Counted from the stretch's first letter, positions 45,088 to 57,723 are shown. The stretch is 64,000 nucleotides of DNA from Owenia fusiformis (GCA_903813345.2 CAIIXF020000003.1:607621-671620), one strand, 5' to 3'. Notes: generated by a model from the letters alone, not told the origin. A program made the numbers and translations.

Positions 45088-46079
45088 GACAAAGCATTTA
45101 TTTATGACCTAAGAGTATAATAATTCCATGGATTGCATATGTATAGTAAAATGTTCACTGAACATTATTTATTATGGTCTGAATAAAAATTCAACGTAAG
45201 GTAAACTTCAAGCTTAGCTTTATGGGAGTCAAGGGATAAAGCCAGCACTATCATCATCCAGAATTGCAAATAATGATCGTATACGATCGAGGCACTCAGT
45301 TAAGAAAATGGTATTTATACAATGATCTAAAAATGGTTCAATTCTTTTTCAACAATAAACATATCAATAAGTTTATATTTTAAAGCTTTTAGAAAATTGA
45401 GCACTGATGATTCAGATGGTCGGATCATTTTAACATTTCAATGGTAGATGCATACGGCGTTTCTGCCTTGAAGTGACCTACAACTCCAATAACTGTAAGA
45501 GGACAAATGGTAAACTGTATCAGAATATGTATACTTTGAGTATCGTTTCAAGGTGGCGGTGATTTCACTTAATTACTGAAGCCACACTCACTTATAATGG
45601 GTGCTAAATCACTCGGATTATTCATCTACGAATAGGCGATCAAGGCACTGAACATTTCAGAGTGAACTGTATTAAAAAGACATGACATATTTTAACGATA
45701 AAGGGATTATTAATGCAATTGATATTTTCATAGATTTTAGAAAATTGAACACTGATGATTCAGAGTTCCGGTATATCATAACATTGAAATGTTAAATGCA
45801 CAGAACATATCCGTGTTGAAGTGACATATACCCTGAATGACCTAGGATGGCCTTTGGACATTAAAATGACTTTTCCAATGGAATTACATTGCACCATAGT
45901 ATTTTCTCATTGCATTATCAACATGTTTTCTCATAATACCTGGAGGTTACTTACAATATGAAATGAATTATTTATGATGATGATCAATGCGATGATATTA
46001 CATTTTAAACAGACTATTAATCTTTAGATTTGGTTCGGCTATACAATATAATAATACATTTTTAGTGATTGTAATATTA
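45088..46079. other. Unit-type spacer
   Basis: Contains repeated words ATTTTAGAAAATTGA and TGATGATTCAGA, seen across the array. No exon. Confidence 0.45.
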
Positions 46080-46755
46080 GTGACAAAATGGATAAATGTG
46101 TGACTCAAATGAATGAATACTGTCGTATAAAATGGGCAAATGTGTGACTCAAATAAATGAATACAGTCGGATAAAATGGGTAAATGAGTGACTCAAAGGA
46201 ATGAATATAGTCGGATAAAATGGGTAAATGTGTGACTCAAATGAATGAATACAGTCGGGTAAAATGGGTAAATGTGTGACTCAAATGAATGAATACAGTA
46301 GGATAAAATTGGTAAATGCGTGACTCAAATGAATGAATATAGTCGGATGAAATGGATAAAATGGATAAATGAGTGACTCAAATGAATGAATATAGTCGGA
46401 TAAAATGGGTAAAATCGATAAATGAGTGACTGGAATGAATGAATACAGTCGGATAAATTAGGCTAAATGATGAGTGACTCAAATGAATGAATACAGTCAG
46501 ATGAAATGGGTAAATGAGTGACTCAAATGAATGAATATAGTCGGATAAAATGGGCAAATGAGTGATTCCAATGAATGAATATAGTCGGGTAAAATTGGGT
46601 AAATGATTGATTCAAATGAATGAATACAGTCGGATAAAATGGATAGATGAGTGACTCATGAATGAATACAGTCGGGTAAAATTGGTAAATGAGTGACTCA
46701 AATGAATGAATATAGTCGGATAAAATGAATAAATGAGTGACTCAAATGAGTATAT
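46080..46755. repeat. Tandem minisatellite, about 45-50-bp unit, about 14 copies
   Basis: The unit is AAATGAGTGACTCAAATGAA followed by TGAATACAGTCGGATAAAAT. It is regular but has no unique spacers. Confidence 0.92.
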
Positions 46756-47165
46756 GAATGACCAGAGCTAGTAACTGAGTCACGCAAGTGACGATGGTTA
46801 CAACAATCTTTTATGAATACTAGTATCTACAACTATTTTTGATGTTGAGTATTAGCTATCAATTTTTTCAATTTCTCTTCAACATATGTTGTAATGACTT
46901 CAGTATGAATGAAATGTCCCTTGGTGTTCTGGTCCTGGATTGTAATATTGGTTCTCGATTGGAGGAGGGAGGGGTATGTTAGAAATTGTTTCTTTTCATG
47001 TTAGATCATGGTTTTGGGATTTTCTTATGACAGATTTAGACTTACAGTTTGCTTTTCATGTTGGGTTTCTTTTAAGTTTTTAGTCACCTTTTCCTTTGGC
47101 ATTTGCGCTTATATATTCGACCAATAGTATTCACGCATTGCCTACAAGATTCCTTCAATCATTCC

Positions 47166-47474
47166 TTTCATTACGCCATTAGGTGTTTCCATTAGCAAAC
47201 CAATCAGCACAGTGAAAATTATTGTATTGCGGAAACTGAGAGGGCCACATAATCATAATTATATTAATAGCCAACGAACACTAAACAATTCCACTTTATT
47301 CCGAGGAGTAAGTAGACCAATATCAAATGCAGCATATGGAGACAGTAGCAATAAGCATTTAATAAAAATAAACTTTATTAAATATACGGAAGACATAAGA
47401 TTTGAATTCGAAATAACAAGATAGACATAAAAGAGTGCCTATAATTATCGGACGATTATCAATTAAAACATAAA
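47166..47474 (+). promoter_or_regulatory. Promoter/leader block, unit 2
   Basis: TTCATTACGCCATTAGGTG, AAACCAATCAGCACAGTGAA and ATTATTGTATTGCGG. The TATA-like AAATAAA seen in other units is missing. The leader has AACAATTCCACTTTATTCCG and ends AATTAAAACATAAA before the ATG. Confidence 0.65.
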
Positions 47475-47547
47475 ATGGTGAGCCTTCATTTATTTGGACT
47501 GTTGTGGTGCTTGTTTGTTTCTATAACACAAGCTCAAGTGAGCACCA
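47475..47547 (+). CDS. Signal-peptide first exon, unit 2
   Basis: MVSLHLFGLLWCLFVSITQ then AQVST, with donor ACCA followed by GTAAGT, phase 1. One codon shorter than unit 1. Confidence 0.75.
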
Positions 47548-48989
47548 GTAAGTACATATAGTTATATTTGTATTTAACTTCACTTTTATTTTAATATTAT
47601 TGATATATGACTTCCCCATCTCTTGCTGAACATTTTGAACATAACATGTTCTGGAGAAAATGAATATTTCTTCTATTTTTAATTGTTTTTCAAATTCAAT
47701 GCAGTTTGTTAGCACTTGGTACAAAGGCCAATAATACGAAACTCTCCACTCTCTCATGGGCACATGTGCTTAGATTTTGACAATAAACGAACTGATTTTG
47801 CGTCGAAGCATTTATTTATGACCTAAGAGTATACTATTGCATGTAGTTTCCATTAATGAATTCACCTCGTACAAGCATAATTATGATTTAACAAGAGAGT
47901 CATATCTTCTTTCAAGCATTATATCAGAATATTCATATTTTTGTACAATGTGGCAACATGTTAACTTAACATTTTATTATTCCGTATGGTCTAATTATAA
48001 TTCAAGACAAGGCAAACTTCAAGCTCAACTTAACATACTATTAATTATTAGGTTCTCATACAATGGACGTCAAATTCGACTATCCCTAAGCTGGAATTCT
48101 CGTTTAGAATTTTATGGCATATTGCCAGCTCTATCATTTTTCAGAATTGCAAATGAAGATCGTATGAAATCGAGGCACTCACTTAAATTAATAGTATTTA
48201 ACAGACAATAATATATTAATGATATTTTTATAGATTTTAGAAAATTGATCACTTATGATTCATATCAACATAACATTCATTTAAATGTTAAATGCAGAGA
48301 ACATATTCGTCTTGAAATGACCTACACCCCAATTTACTTATGAAGGTCTATTAAAATGACGTTTGCAACGGGTAAATAATGATACGATAGAATTGCATTA
48401 ATAGTCTAATACGGTTTATGGGCGCAAACTGTTTTACCAAAAATGCAAAAAAATATTATAACGTATCTACCCTGTATAATCATAATTATAATCCAACAAA
48501 TTGCTGTCTCCTAAACTTTTATATCTATAATAGCTATTATAACTTGAATATTTATACTTTGTGTAAAGTTTCTAGCGCAACACATAGAGGTTATGTTAAA
48601 TGCAGAGAGCCAATTCGTTTTTAAATGACATATACATTGAAAGACCTAAGAACATTTATGGACATTACAATGACTTTTTCAATAGAATCATATTGTACCA
48701 ATTTCATGGCACAGGTCGACAGAAGAAAATACTTTAGATTTGGTTTAGTTATACAATGATATATTTATTAAGTTATTTACCTTTCAAGTGTCCAAAAATA
48801 GATTATTATCCAAAAATACCACGGTAAATGTTAAACACAATAGACAGAATTTACCTATGAATGTCGTCAACATATTAATATACATTGAACAGTTCACTTC
48901 GAGGAGGATGAGTTTGTGCATTTCCATGTTATGGTAATCAGGAACTCTGGGTCGTCAGAGCCCAATTTTTAAAGGCTATGAAATTGTCA
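47548..48989. other. Spacer between units 2 and 3
   Basis: Intron-like and spacer text. A 124-codon plus-strand frame at 47,837-48,211 has no recognisable motif and overlaps unit-type repeats. Not supported as a gene. Confidence 0.4.
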
Positions 48990-49170
48990 TCTACATTAAA
49001 ATGTATTGTAGAGGGGTAAATAAAGGCAGAACGAAATTGAATTAACATTATATGAATAAGCTGGGAATACTAAAGACAGTAGCAATAAACAATAAACAAG
49101 GCAAAACAATATAGACATAAAGGATTGGCTACTTAGGCATTTATCGCACGGTTAACAATTTAAACAAAAA
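48990..49170 (+). promoter_or_regulatory. Promoter/leader block, unit 3 (5'-truncated)
   Basis: GTAGAGGGGTAAATAAAGGC and the leader up to TTTAAACAAAAA are kept. The CCAAT-box part found in the other units is missing here. Confidence 0.55.
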
Positions 49171-49243
49171 ATGGCGAGTCTTCTGGTATTTGGATTCTTG
49201 TGGTGCTTGTTAATGTCCATAACACAAGCTCAAGTAAGCACAA
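49171..49243 (+). pseudogene. Signal-peptide first exon, unit 3, donor destroyed
   Basis: MASLLVFGFLWCLLMSITQ then AQVST. The expected donor ACAA-GTAAGT reads ACAA-ATAAGA, so normal splicing is lost. Together with the truncated promoter this unit is probably dead. Confidence 0.7.
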
Positions 49244-49619
49244 ATAAGAACATTTATTTATTTTTGTTAATTTCACTCAAAAACCCTGACCTTGCATCCA
49301 GTATCCCTTTTACTTTTAGGTTGTTTAACTTCATGTTATAATTTTCTACATTCAAATTGATGCAGAATTGTTAAAGATAATACTTTTGAAAAATTCGTCA
49401 GAAGTATCGGTGTATTTTTGAATTAATAATTATTTGCAATTAATACATCCTATCATCATTAATTCGTTGAAAAAGTCATTAAAATGCTCAAAGTTCTTCT
49501 ATGGTCATTCAGGGGATAGGTCACTTCAAAGTTTTATGCATTTAACATTTCCAAGTTATGGTGATCTTAAACTCTGTGTCATCAGGGCTCAATTTTCGAA
49601 TTGCTGTGGAATATCATCG

Positions 49620-50560
49620 ACATTAATATGTTTATTTTCGAAAGAATTTATGGCTTTTTGGTAATTGAATTCAATAACATTTTCAAGTTATGGCGATTTG
49701 GAACTCTGAATCATCTGTGCTAAGTATTCTAAAGGCTATGGAAATATCATCTACATTAACGTGTTTATTTTCGAAAGAACTCGTGGCTTTTTGGTAATTG
49801 TATTTAACAACATTTTCAAGTTATGGCGATCTAGAGCCCTGAATCATCAGTGCTAAGTATTCTAAAGGCTATGGAAATATAATCTACATTAACGTGTTTA
49901 TTTTCGAAATAACTCGTGTCTTTTAGGTAATTGCATATTATTCTTTAACTTTAAAATGTTATTTGCTTTGACGTGCTTCGACATGATTTTAAATTCTGTA
50001 CGATGCCAAAGTTAAAGTATTTAATGAGATAATCTAATTTGAGCCTTATAATATGTTAAAAGGTTTCATTTTATGTTATATGATTTTAATTATAATGGTC
50101 TAAATGAAACTTCAAATCAGACAGCAACTTTTGCTAATACATCCTAGATCATTCAGGGTATAGATCTCCTCAGGAGGATATGTTTTATGCATTAAACAGT
50201 CGCAAGTTATGGTTTTCTAGAACTCTGAATCATCAGTGCTCATGTTTTCAAATGTTATCGAAATATAATCTACATTAAAGTGTTTATTTTCGGAATAACT
50301 CATGGCTTTTTGGTAATTGTACATAATAACATTTCCAACTTGTGGTTTTCTGGAACTCTGAATCATCAGTGTTGAATTTCGAAAGACTATTAAAATATCA
50401 TCAACAATAAAGTGTTTATTTTCGAAGTTACTCATGTTTTTAGTAATTGTATATAATAATATTTCTAGGTTATTTTTTCTTGAACTCTGAATCATCAGTG
50501 CTCAGTTTTCGAAAGGCTATGACAATATCATCTACATTAGTATGTTCATTTTCAAAACAA
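49620..50560. repeat. Tandem array, about 130-bp unit, about 7 copies
   Basis: The unit contains GGCTATGGAAATATCATCTA, TTTATTTTCGAAAGAACTCG, GGCTTTTTGGTAATTGTA and CTCTGAATCATCAGTGCT. Isolated copies are at 43.79-43.93 kb. Confidence 0.85.
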
Positions 50561-50654
50561 CCCATGTCTTTTTGGTAAATATATAATACTCTTAGCATAT
50601 CGAGGCAATTGTATAATTGCAGATTTTAAGTTTAAAATTATAGGGATGATCCGA

Positions 50655-50967
50655 TGTGGCTGTTCTTAATAGCTAGCAACCAATCAGCTCAGTAAAAAAA
50701 TTGTAGAGGAGTATATAAAGGCAGAACTAAGAAAGCTACATTATCATTAAATAACTAAGCTTGCAATACTAGACAATTCCGTTTTATTCCAAAGAGTAAC
50801 GAGACAGAGAACAACTGCAGCATAATAAGACAATAGTAATACGCATTTAATAAAATAAACTTTATTACACATACGGAAGAAATACATTTGAATCCGAAAT
50901 AACAAGATCAACATAAAAGCGTGGCTATAGTTGGGCAGTTATAGCACGATTAACAATTTAAACAAAA
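50655..50967 (+). promoter_or_regulatory. Promoter/leader block, unit 4 (best TATA)
   Basis: GCAACCAATCAGCTCAGT (CCAAT at 50,680) and TATATAAAG at 50,712-50,720 are about 32 bp apart. The leader contains CAATTCCGTTTTATTCC and ends TTTAAACAAAA before ATGGCG. It is the most complete promoter in the array and the closest to exon 2. Confidence 0.8.
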
Positions 50968-51043
50968 ATGGCGGGTCTTCATTTATTTGGACTGTTGTTG
51001 TGCTTGTTATTTATTTCTATAACACAAGCTCAAGTAAGCATCA
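50968..51043 (+). CDS. Signal-peptide first exon, unit 4 (right TINAG-like gene exon 1)
   Basis: MAGLHLFGLLLCLLFISITQ then AQVSI, with donor ATCA followed by GTAAGT, phase 1. It is joined by phase to exon 2 (A|AT gives Asn). Probable product: secreted TINAG-like protein. Confidence 0.8.
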
Positions 51044-52251
51044 GTAAGTACATATAGTTATATCTGTATTTAATTTCACTTTTCTCATCTTTTCTAATAT
51101 TTAGAATAAATATATCATATATTTTATTCATAACAAATGGAAAGTACGATTTTCCCCGAAAATTTGAAAGTGGGGTTACATATACGTACAAGGTTTGACT
51201 AGGATGGCAGCATGAGCACCTCACCTTTTAGCTTATGTATATAAGATCGGAGATTCTTTATATCACAGGTTGACTTTTCATAAAGACAAAGTTGTGCGAT
51301 TGAATAATAGAGTTTAGTTTTCCAAAATGTTGTGGAATTGTTTTCTTTGCGAATTAGCCAAGATTTAAAGCTATTATATGCAAACGCTGAAATCATTAGA
51401 TCAATTACACTTTCATCACCTCTTTTTAAAATAATATTATTGCCTATGACAGTACTTTTCCAAGATATTTTAATTTTGAATAAATATACATTCGCATCTC
51501 TTTTATTTGATCGCACTCTAAGATGATATGTTTCAAATTGTTTTCAATCATACAAACATTGAATAATTGTGATCTATTCTTTGGAAGAATATCATGGAAC
51601 ATTTTATGTTAAAGTAAGCTAATTTAGAATATATGAGTTCCCTTATATTTTGTGTAATATTTAAGATATTCATAATTCGTTTCTTGTTTTGGGGATTTTA
51701 GACTTTTATCACACGAGTACACGATCGAGCCACTTGGTGTTTTATTCCCTAAACTTTTATATCATTGATTTTCTTGAACTATTATACAGAATATTCATAC
51801 TTTGTCTATATGTTCTAGCGTCAACGTCATAGAATATTAATCATTTAAGTTGCATATATAGGGATTCAAATTGGGTTGCCCACGTCGTGTCATTTAAAAT
51901 GTCAATACATCTTCTCAACTCTGTAAGCGTACTGAATTGGATATCATGTTGCAGCAGATCGAGGCACTTCATATTCTAAAGAGAATTTCAATTACTTAAA
52001 AGTTATTTCAAAAGTAAACATCAACATCAATGTAGATGATATTTCCGTAGTCTTTTGAAAATTGAGCACTGATGATTCACAATTTCATTGCTTCGAAATA
52101 TTAAATGCCTACAGCATATCCGTCTTGAAGTGACATAAACCGTTAATGTTATTGGAAGAACAATATACATTTAAATTACTTTATTACAATATTGATGAAA
52201 TGTTGTATTATTTTATCCCGGCGGTTCAGTAACAGGTTTCCTTTTTTCCAG
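51044..52251. other. Intron 1 of the right TINAG-like gene
   Basis: AT-rich. Frames at 51,199-51,526 on both strands have no motif. Acceptor TTTTTTCCAG at 52,251. Confidence 0.5.
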
Positions 52252-52318
52252 ATGACTGTAAGGTTGATGGCAAAGTATATCGTCCTGGGAGCATAAGGAA
52301 GGTCTACTGCCAGGAATG
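52252..52318 (+). CDS. Right TINAG-like exon 2 (Cys module)
   Basis: It encodes DCKVDGKVYRPGSIRKVYCQ then E, and TG| that becomes Cys with exon 3. D-C-x-x-x-G-x-x-Y-x-x-G-x-x-x-x-x-x-C-x-x-C-x-C is the VWC-like Cys module that precedes the C1 domain in TINAG proteins. It enters in phase 1 and leaves in phase 2, donor GAATG followed by GTAAGT. No counterpart was found for the left copy. Confidence 0.8.
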
Positions 52319-52654
52319 GTAAGTAATTCCCATGTGTTATAACTTTTATGTTGAAATTGACCATAGTCATGATTGCCATGGTCCATAACTGTTGAATGCA
52401 GTGAAGTACCATGGTCATACTATTGTCGATCCTGGTCGCTAAAAATGGCATAATTACATATCATGATAAACACCACTTTCATACTTTGGGTTGTCCTTTC
52501 TGCAGTATGCTATGTCATCAAATGCAATGAAAGCATGGTAAAAATTACGATGAAATATCATCAAAATGAATGGTTTTGGCCATGACAAGCTGTCCGTTAA
52601 CATGTTACACCCTTATGTTAAAGAGCATGATTTCACTAGTTCCTATTGTGCTTC

Positions 52655-53690
52655 AGGGTCAAACTAGTTCGAGTGACCATTGTAGTTTCATTGTCAAACC
52701 CATTCATTTAGATAACAGTTCATTTGACCATTGCAGTTTCATGTCAAAACCATTGTTTTAGACAACAGTTCAAGTGACCATTGCTGTTTCATTGTCAAAA
52801 CCATTGCTTTAGACAACAGTTCAAGTGACCATTCCAGTCTCATTGTCAAACCCATTCATTTAGATAACAGTTCAAGTGACCATTGCTGTTTCATTGTCAA
52901 AACAATTGTTTTAGACAACAGTTCAAGTGACCATTGGTTTCGACAACAGTTCAAGTGACCATTGCTTTCGACAACAATTCAAGTGACCATTGCAGTTTCA
53001 TTGGCAGTTTCATTGGCATTGTCAAACCCATTCATTTAGCCAACAGTTCAAGTGACCATTGCAGTCTCATTGTCAAAACCATTTCTTTAGACAACAGTTC
53101 AAGTGACCATTCCAGTTTCATTGTCAAACCCATTCATTTAGATAACAGTTCAAGTGACCATTGCGATTTCATTGTCAAAAGCATTGCTTTAGACAACAGT
53201 TCAAGTGACCATTGCAGTTTCATTGCCAAAACCATTGCTTTAGACTACAGTTCAAGTGACCATTGCTTTCGACAACAGTTCAAGTGACCTTTGCTTTCGA
53301 CAACAGTTCAAGTTACCATTACAGTTTCATTGCCAAACCCATTGCTTTAGACAACAGTTTAAGTGACCATTGCAGTTTCATTGCCAAAACCATTGCTTTA
53401 GACTACAGATCAAGTGACCATTGCTTTCGACAACAGTTCAAGTGACCATTGCTTTCGACAACAGTTTAAGTGACCATTGCTTTCGACAACAGTTCAAGTG
53501 ACCATTGCAGTTTCATTGCCAAAACCATTGCTTTAGACAACATCTCAAGTGACCATTGCAGTTTCATTGTCAAATCCATTGCTTTAGACAACAGTTTAAG
53601 TTACTATTACAGTTTCATTGCCAAAACCATTGCTTTAGACAACAGTTTAAGTGACCATTGCAGTTTCATTGTCAAAACCATTTGCATTTG
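52655..53690. repeat. Minisatellite in intron 2
   Basis: Units combine AACAGTTCAAGTGACCATTG and CAGTTTCATTGTCAAAACCA with TTGCTTTAGAC; period about 51-57 bp with some 28-bp short forms. Frames through it (S-S-D-H-C-S-F) are by-products. Confidence 0.92.
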
Positions 53691-55119
53691 ACGGCATTCC
53701 ATGGTCTAAAACATTGAATTTGACGATATTCCATCGTTTACATCAAGTTTAAATGCATTTGACTATATTTTACCAAAAAACAGCACATATGTTACAGAAG
53801 AACTGCTGCCCATGATTTGCAATGATGTCATTTGACGGTCATGATCGACCATTGAATTCAATGGTAAATTATATACCCGAGTGAAAAAAACTGAAAAGTC
53901 TTCTATTTAAGGAGTTAAGAAGTCTGTTGACCCAATGGAAAAAATGGTACCATTGGAAACTATAATACTGGCCTATAACATGTGATAGGTGTTAAGGACA
54001 TCAACTTCAATTGAAATCGATATTATTTCCTATATCTACAAATTACTACCTTTCCAACGATGCCAAAATGGGCAGAGATAGGGTCAATCGACTTGTTAAG
54101 TTCATACAATGTCTGTTTTCCCACTCAGGTAATATTGTTAATCTGTATCTAAAAAAACGTTTCATTGTCTTATCAGTTAATTGTCATCCAATACAGTGAA
54201 ACTTTGATCACCAGGTTTATGGCTTTGCATTTAATGGTAGTCATAATTAAACCTATTGCATTTGATTGTTTATTGGGGTATGACCGTGCTATTTAATGCA
54301 CAAGTTTAAATATTAAATACCAGAAACCATTAGATGCCATGGTAAATGAGAGTTATTATTTTATGTCCATGGTAATTAATGGTCATGTTTGACAGTGAAG
54401 TATCATAAAATGCCAAAGTCAACCGACAATTATATGTTTGGCACCGATCCCTGGTAGTTAATATACATGTTTGACAGTGAATAACAAGTTGACAAATAAT
54501 GATTTTATAACCATTTAAACATTTTCTATTATTAAAGAAGCACTTGCTGATTAACATATAATTAACTTTTCAAACAGATGAAACGATTCTAATATTGACT
54601 TAAAGAGATACATACTGATTATACATATTAGGTTTATTCAAATAATACTTCTTGCTCTATTTAAGAAGAAAATGCTGGTGTGTAACCTCATAAAGAGGGC
54701 CATGCTGGTGTAATTCCTTATGTTGACATATGACAAAGCAGCACATAGCACCACCAGTTAAAGAGCATGGCAAGATTTAAATTCCTACAACTTTAGAATT
54801 TGGCTGTAGGTTGAAATTTTAATGAAGTGATGCTCTTAAACTGGCGGTTCTATTTGCCACTTTTCTATTTTATTTCAAAATTTAAGAAATAAGAAACAAA
54901 TGCTGCTTCATTTTTAAAATTGTAATGTGCAATATCCATTTGCAACAAATATCCTTATATCACTCCCAAACTATCACATATTATATTTTACCAATCACAA
55001 TATACAATTAGAGGAGGTGTAGGTAACATAAGAAGGCATTCTTTAATATCATACTTTAATATCAGTAATAATTTGACAATTAATAATCAAATTGAAAGTG
55101 GACTAATATCCATATCTTC
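53691..55119. other. Intron 2, distal part
   Basis: Nothing coding. ATGGTAAATG/CCATGG words recur. Confidence 0.4.
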
Positions 55120-55640
55120 ATGCTGCAGTATATTTGTAGAAGACATGGACAATATCGACTATTACGTGTGGGATTGTAATGGTATAGATTTTCTGATAAG
55201 GGACTTCATAATAGTTGAAAGTGGACTAATGTCTTCATATTGAAGCCTATGTGTAGAAGACTTGGACAATGCCGACTATTACGTGTGGGAGTGTAATGGT
55301 ATAGATTTTCTGATTGGGAATAGATAATAATTGAAAGTGGACTAAAATCCATATCTGCATTTGCAGCATATGTGTAGAAAACTTGAACAATGTCAACCAG
55401 TACATGTGGGATTATGAAGGTTTGGATTGTCTCATCAGGGACAATGCTGACCATTGCATCTGGGAGTGTAATGGTGTAGATTGTCTGTATATGTTTATGT
55501 TGCAGCATTTGTATAGAAGACATGGACAATGACGACCACTATGTGTGGGAATGCGAAAGTTCGGATTAATCTCGATCATAGACTGTGTGAATGAGGGCAA
55601 TAAAGGGCAAGTGCCATATTATATATACTGTATATGTTTA
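55120..55640 (+). repeat. Tandem array of decayed exon-3 copies (right)
   Basis: Five diverged copies start near 55,127, 55,240, 55,367, 55,440 and 55,506. Each preserves V-E-D-M-D-N ... Y-V-W-D-C-N-G-I-D (for example DNADHCIWECNGVDCL). They contain stops or lack the donor (GGGCAAGTGCC in copy 5), so only the sixth copy can serve as an internal exon. Confidence 0.8.
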
Positions 55641-55648
55641 TGTTGCAG

Positions 55649-55759
55649 CATTTGTATAGAAGACATCGAAAATGATGACCACTATGTGTGGGAATGTGAA
55701 GGTCTGGATTGTCTCATCAGGGCCTCGATCATAAACCATGTGAATGAGGGCAATAAAGG
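55649..55759 (+). CDS. Right TINAG-like exon 3
   Basis: The acceptor is TATGTTGCAG and the donor AAAGG followed by GTCAGT. It encodes ICIEDIENDDHYVWECEG and LDCLIRASIINHVNEGNKG. It completes Y-C-Q-E-C-I-C with exon 2 and leads into W-K-A-G of exon 4 by GG|G. 111 bp, identical in length and phase to the left copy. Confidence 0.85.
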
Positions 55760-57376
55760 GTCAGTCCAAATGTTTACATTTTTAATTAATACATAAAGCC
55801 TTTCCAAACTAGGAATTACATTGATAATCGTTGACATAAAGTTTAAAGATCACAATTCAACAGGGTGGGCCAAAAACATACACATTTTTGTTTTCCTTTC
55901 AGAATACATGGATTTCGATAGAATGTTAACAGTTAATGCAGTTAAATACTTAAAGCTTCCATAAAAAGTTTAAACCACTTTGGCTTAGATTTTAGTCTCA
56001 CTTTTACAATTGTTTCTGAAATAAATTTCCCTAAACAGGCACTAGGGGTCTTATCTAAAATATACACCCGTCATGATGATATTGAAACCAATATGTTACA
56101 TATATGTTGGTCATGTCTCAAATAATAGTACCAGATCTCATACAGTCACTAACTTGGACAAAATGAGATGAGTTTAAAGAAGGCGATTTTTGCTAGAAAA
56201 TCTAAAATCATAATTTAAAGTGGAACGCTTCTACACACAACTGTATTAAATACTTACAGCTTCCATATAAAGTTTGAACCACTTTGGCTTCTATTTTAGT
56301 GTTACCAAATGCTATCAAAGTGTGATATGTGAAACTATTTTTTAAATTTCGAAGTGGTTTTTGAAGGATTTTTTTGTACGAAAAATCATGAATTTATTTA
56401 AAACTAACTTTTAGAGGTCACAAAACGTTTCTTTTTATAAGCAATAATTCATAACAATTCATAGCATTCATCATTGCTTGTTTTTGCAGAAAAAAAATAA
56501 GAAAAGTGGTACATAAATAGGAGAGAAATGAACTCATCAATGCATGAAAATATTTGTTTGTCTTCAAAAATCTCTAAAATAACAAATGACAAATAGTAAA
56601 TAAATGATAAAAACATATTTTCAAACTTAACATGGGGACTTAAAATGCGATATTATTATTACAAAATTTATGTTAAATACAAAAGAATTATAATCAATCA
56701 TACTTAGAATAGTACAGTGAGTTGAGAGGTGAAGGCATTTTGGTTGTAGTAAAGGTCCCATATACAGTTTACCCAATGTTATCAAAATGTGTTTTTTATT
56801 TATTTATTTGCACACACTTATACCACAGTGGCACATGGATCCCGAGGTCCAAGTGTGGCATATTGCATATCAAAAGTACATGTAAAACATACACCTTGTT
56901 TTTAAGATCATTATATATCTTTACTAAAAAAAACAAATTTGTCCAAATATCACATAGAAATGGTAAGAGTGGTGAAAAACTGCATAATTTTGAAAGAAAT
57001 TTTGGCCAGGGGGGTATGAATAGAATCATCAAACAGACTATGATCAAACATTATGAACTATTTTTGTAAAAAATATATTTCTATAACACTTTCTTACGTC
57101 ACCTTCAAGTGGTCATGATGTTTTCATCCTTCTCATTCATTCATTTTACCTATGATTATTAATTTGTCTCTTGCACTTTTTCCAATTAAGTTTCTGCATA
57201 ATATGTATTTTCTTCATTGGTGAATATGTCTGTAATGCCTTAGGGCGATTGAAATTTTTGTTAATTGTAATTTATTAATTAATGCAATAAATACTAAACT
57301 AAAATACTAAATACTACATTAACTATGTACCCTGCAAGATATATATCTTTGGTAATTTATTTCATGCAACTTGTAG
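55760..57376. other. Intron 3 of the right gene
   Basis: Holds the CCCCAT/AAGTTTG MITE pair (55,950-56,780) and a LINE-tail-like stretch (56,795-56,910, TTTATTTATTTGCACACAC). The uninterrupted target of the left-arm 1.1-kb transposon is at about 57,045-57,060. Confidence 0.65.
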
Positions 57377-57609
57377 GTGGAAAGCTGGTAGCTATTCCTT
57401 TCTACAGGATAAAAGCTTGACATTCGGAATGAAGTACAAATTGGGGACACTATTGCCATCAAGTGATGCAATACCCATAAGGCAAAGCCGGGTGAGCGCA
57501 GACAAAACCTTCCCAAGGAAATATGACTTGCGCAAGGAATCGAAGGGGCATGTGTCTAAAATCCGAGACCAAGGGGATTGTGCCTCATCCTGGGCAATTA
57601 GTACAACTG
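57377..57609 (+). CDS. Right TINAG-like exon 4 (intact)
   Basis: It encodes WKAGSYSFLQDKSLTFGMKY, KLGTLLPSSDAIPIRQSRVS, KYDLRKESKGHVSKIRDQGD and CASSWAISTT. The active-site Cys is replaced by Ser (C-A-S-S-W), as in TINAG proteins, which bind basement membrane instead of cleaving. Phases 2 in, 1 out. It has no stop, unlike the left copy. Confidence 0.93.
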
Positions 57610-57723
57610 GTGAGTCAAAGAAAATACTTAAATAGTTTATCAAAGGAGGACAGGAAGTATCGCAACAGATTTCATATGTTGGATTTGGGCTATTTTCTGA
57701 GGATTTAAACAGGTACATATGTT

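Noticed and set aside
46080-46755. CRISPR-like array
   Set aside because: Units are contiguous without unique spacers, in an animal genome.
47837-48211. 124-codon plus-strand frame
   Set aside because: Lies in spacer repeats of the leader-exon array; composition is AT-driven and no domain is visible.
52570-53691. Series of S-S-D-H-C-S-F frames
   Set aside because: Translations of the intron-2 minisatellite; frames change at each unit-length variation.
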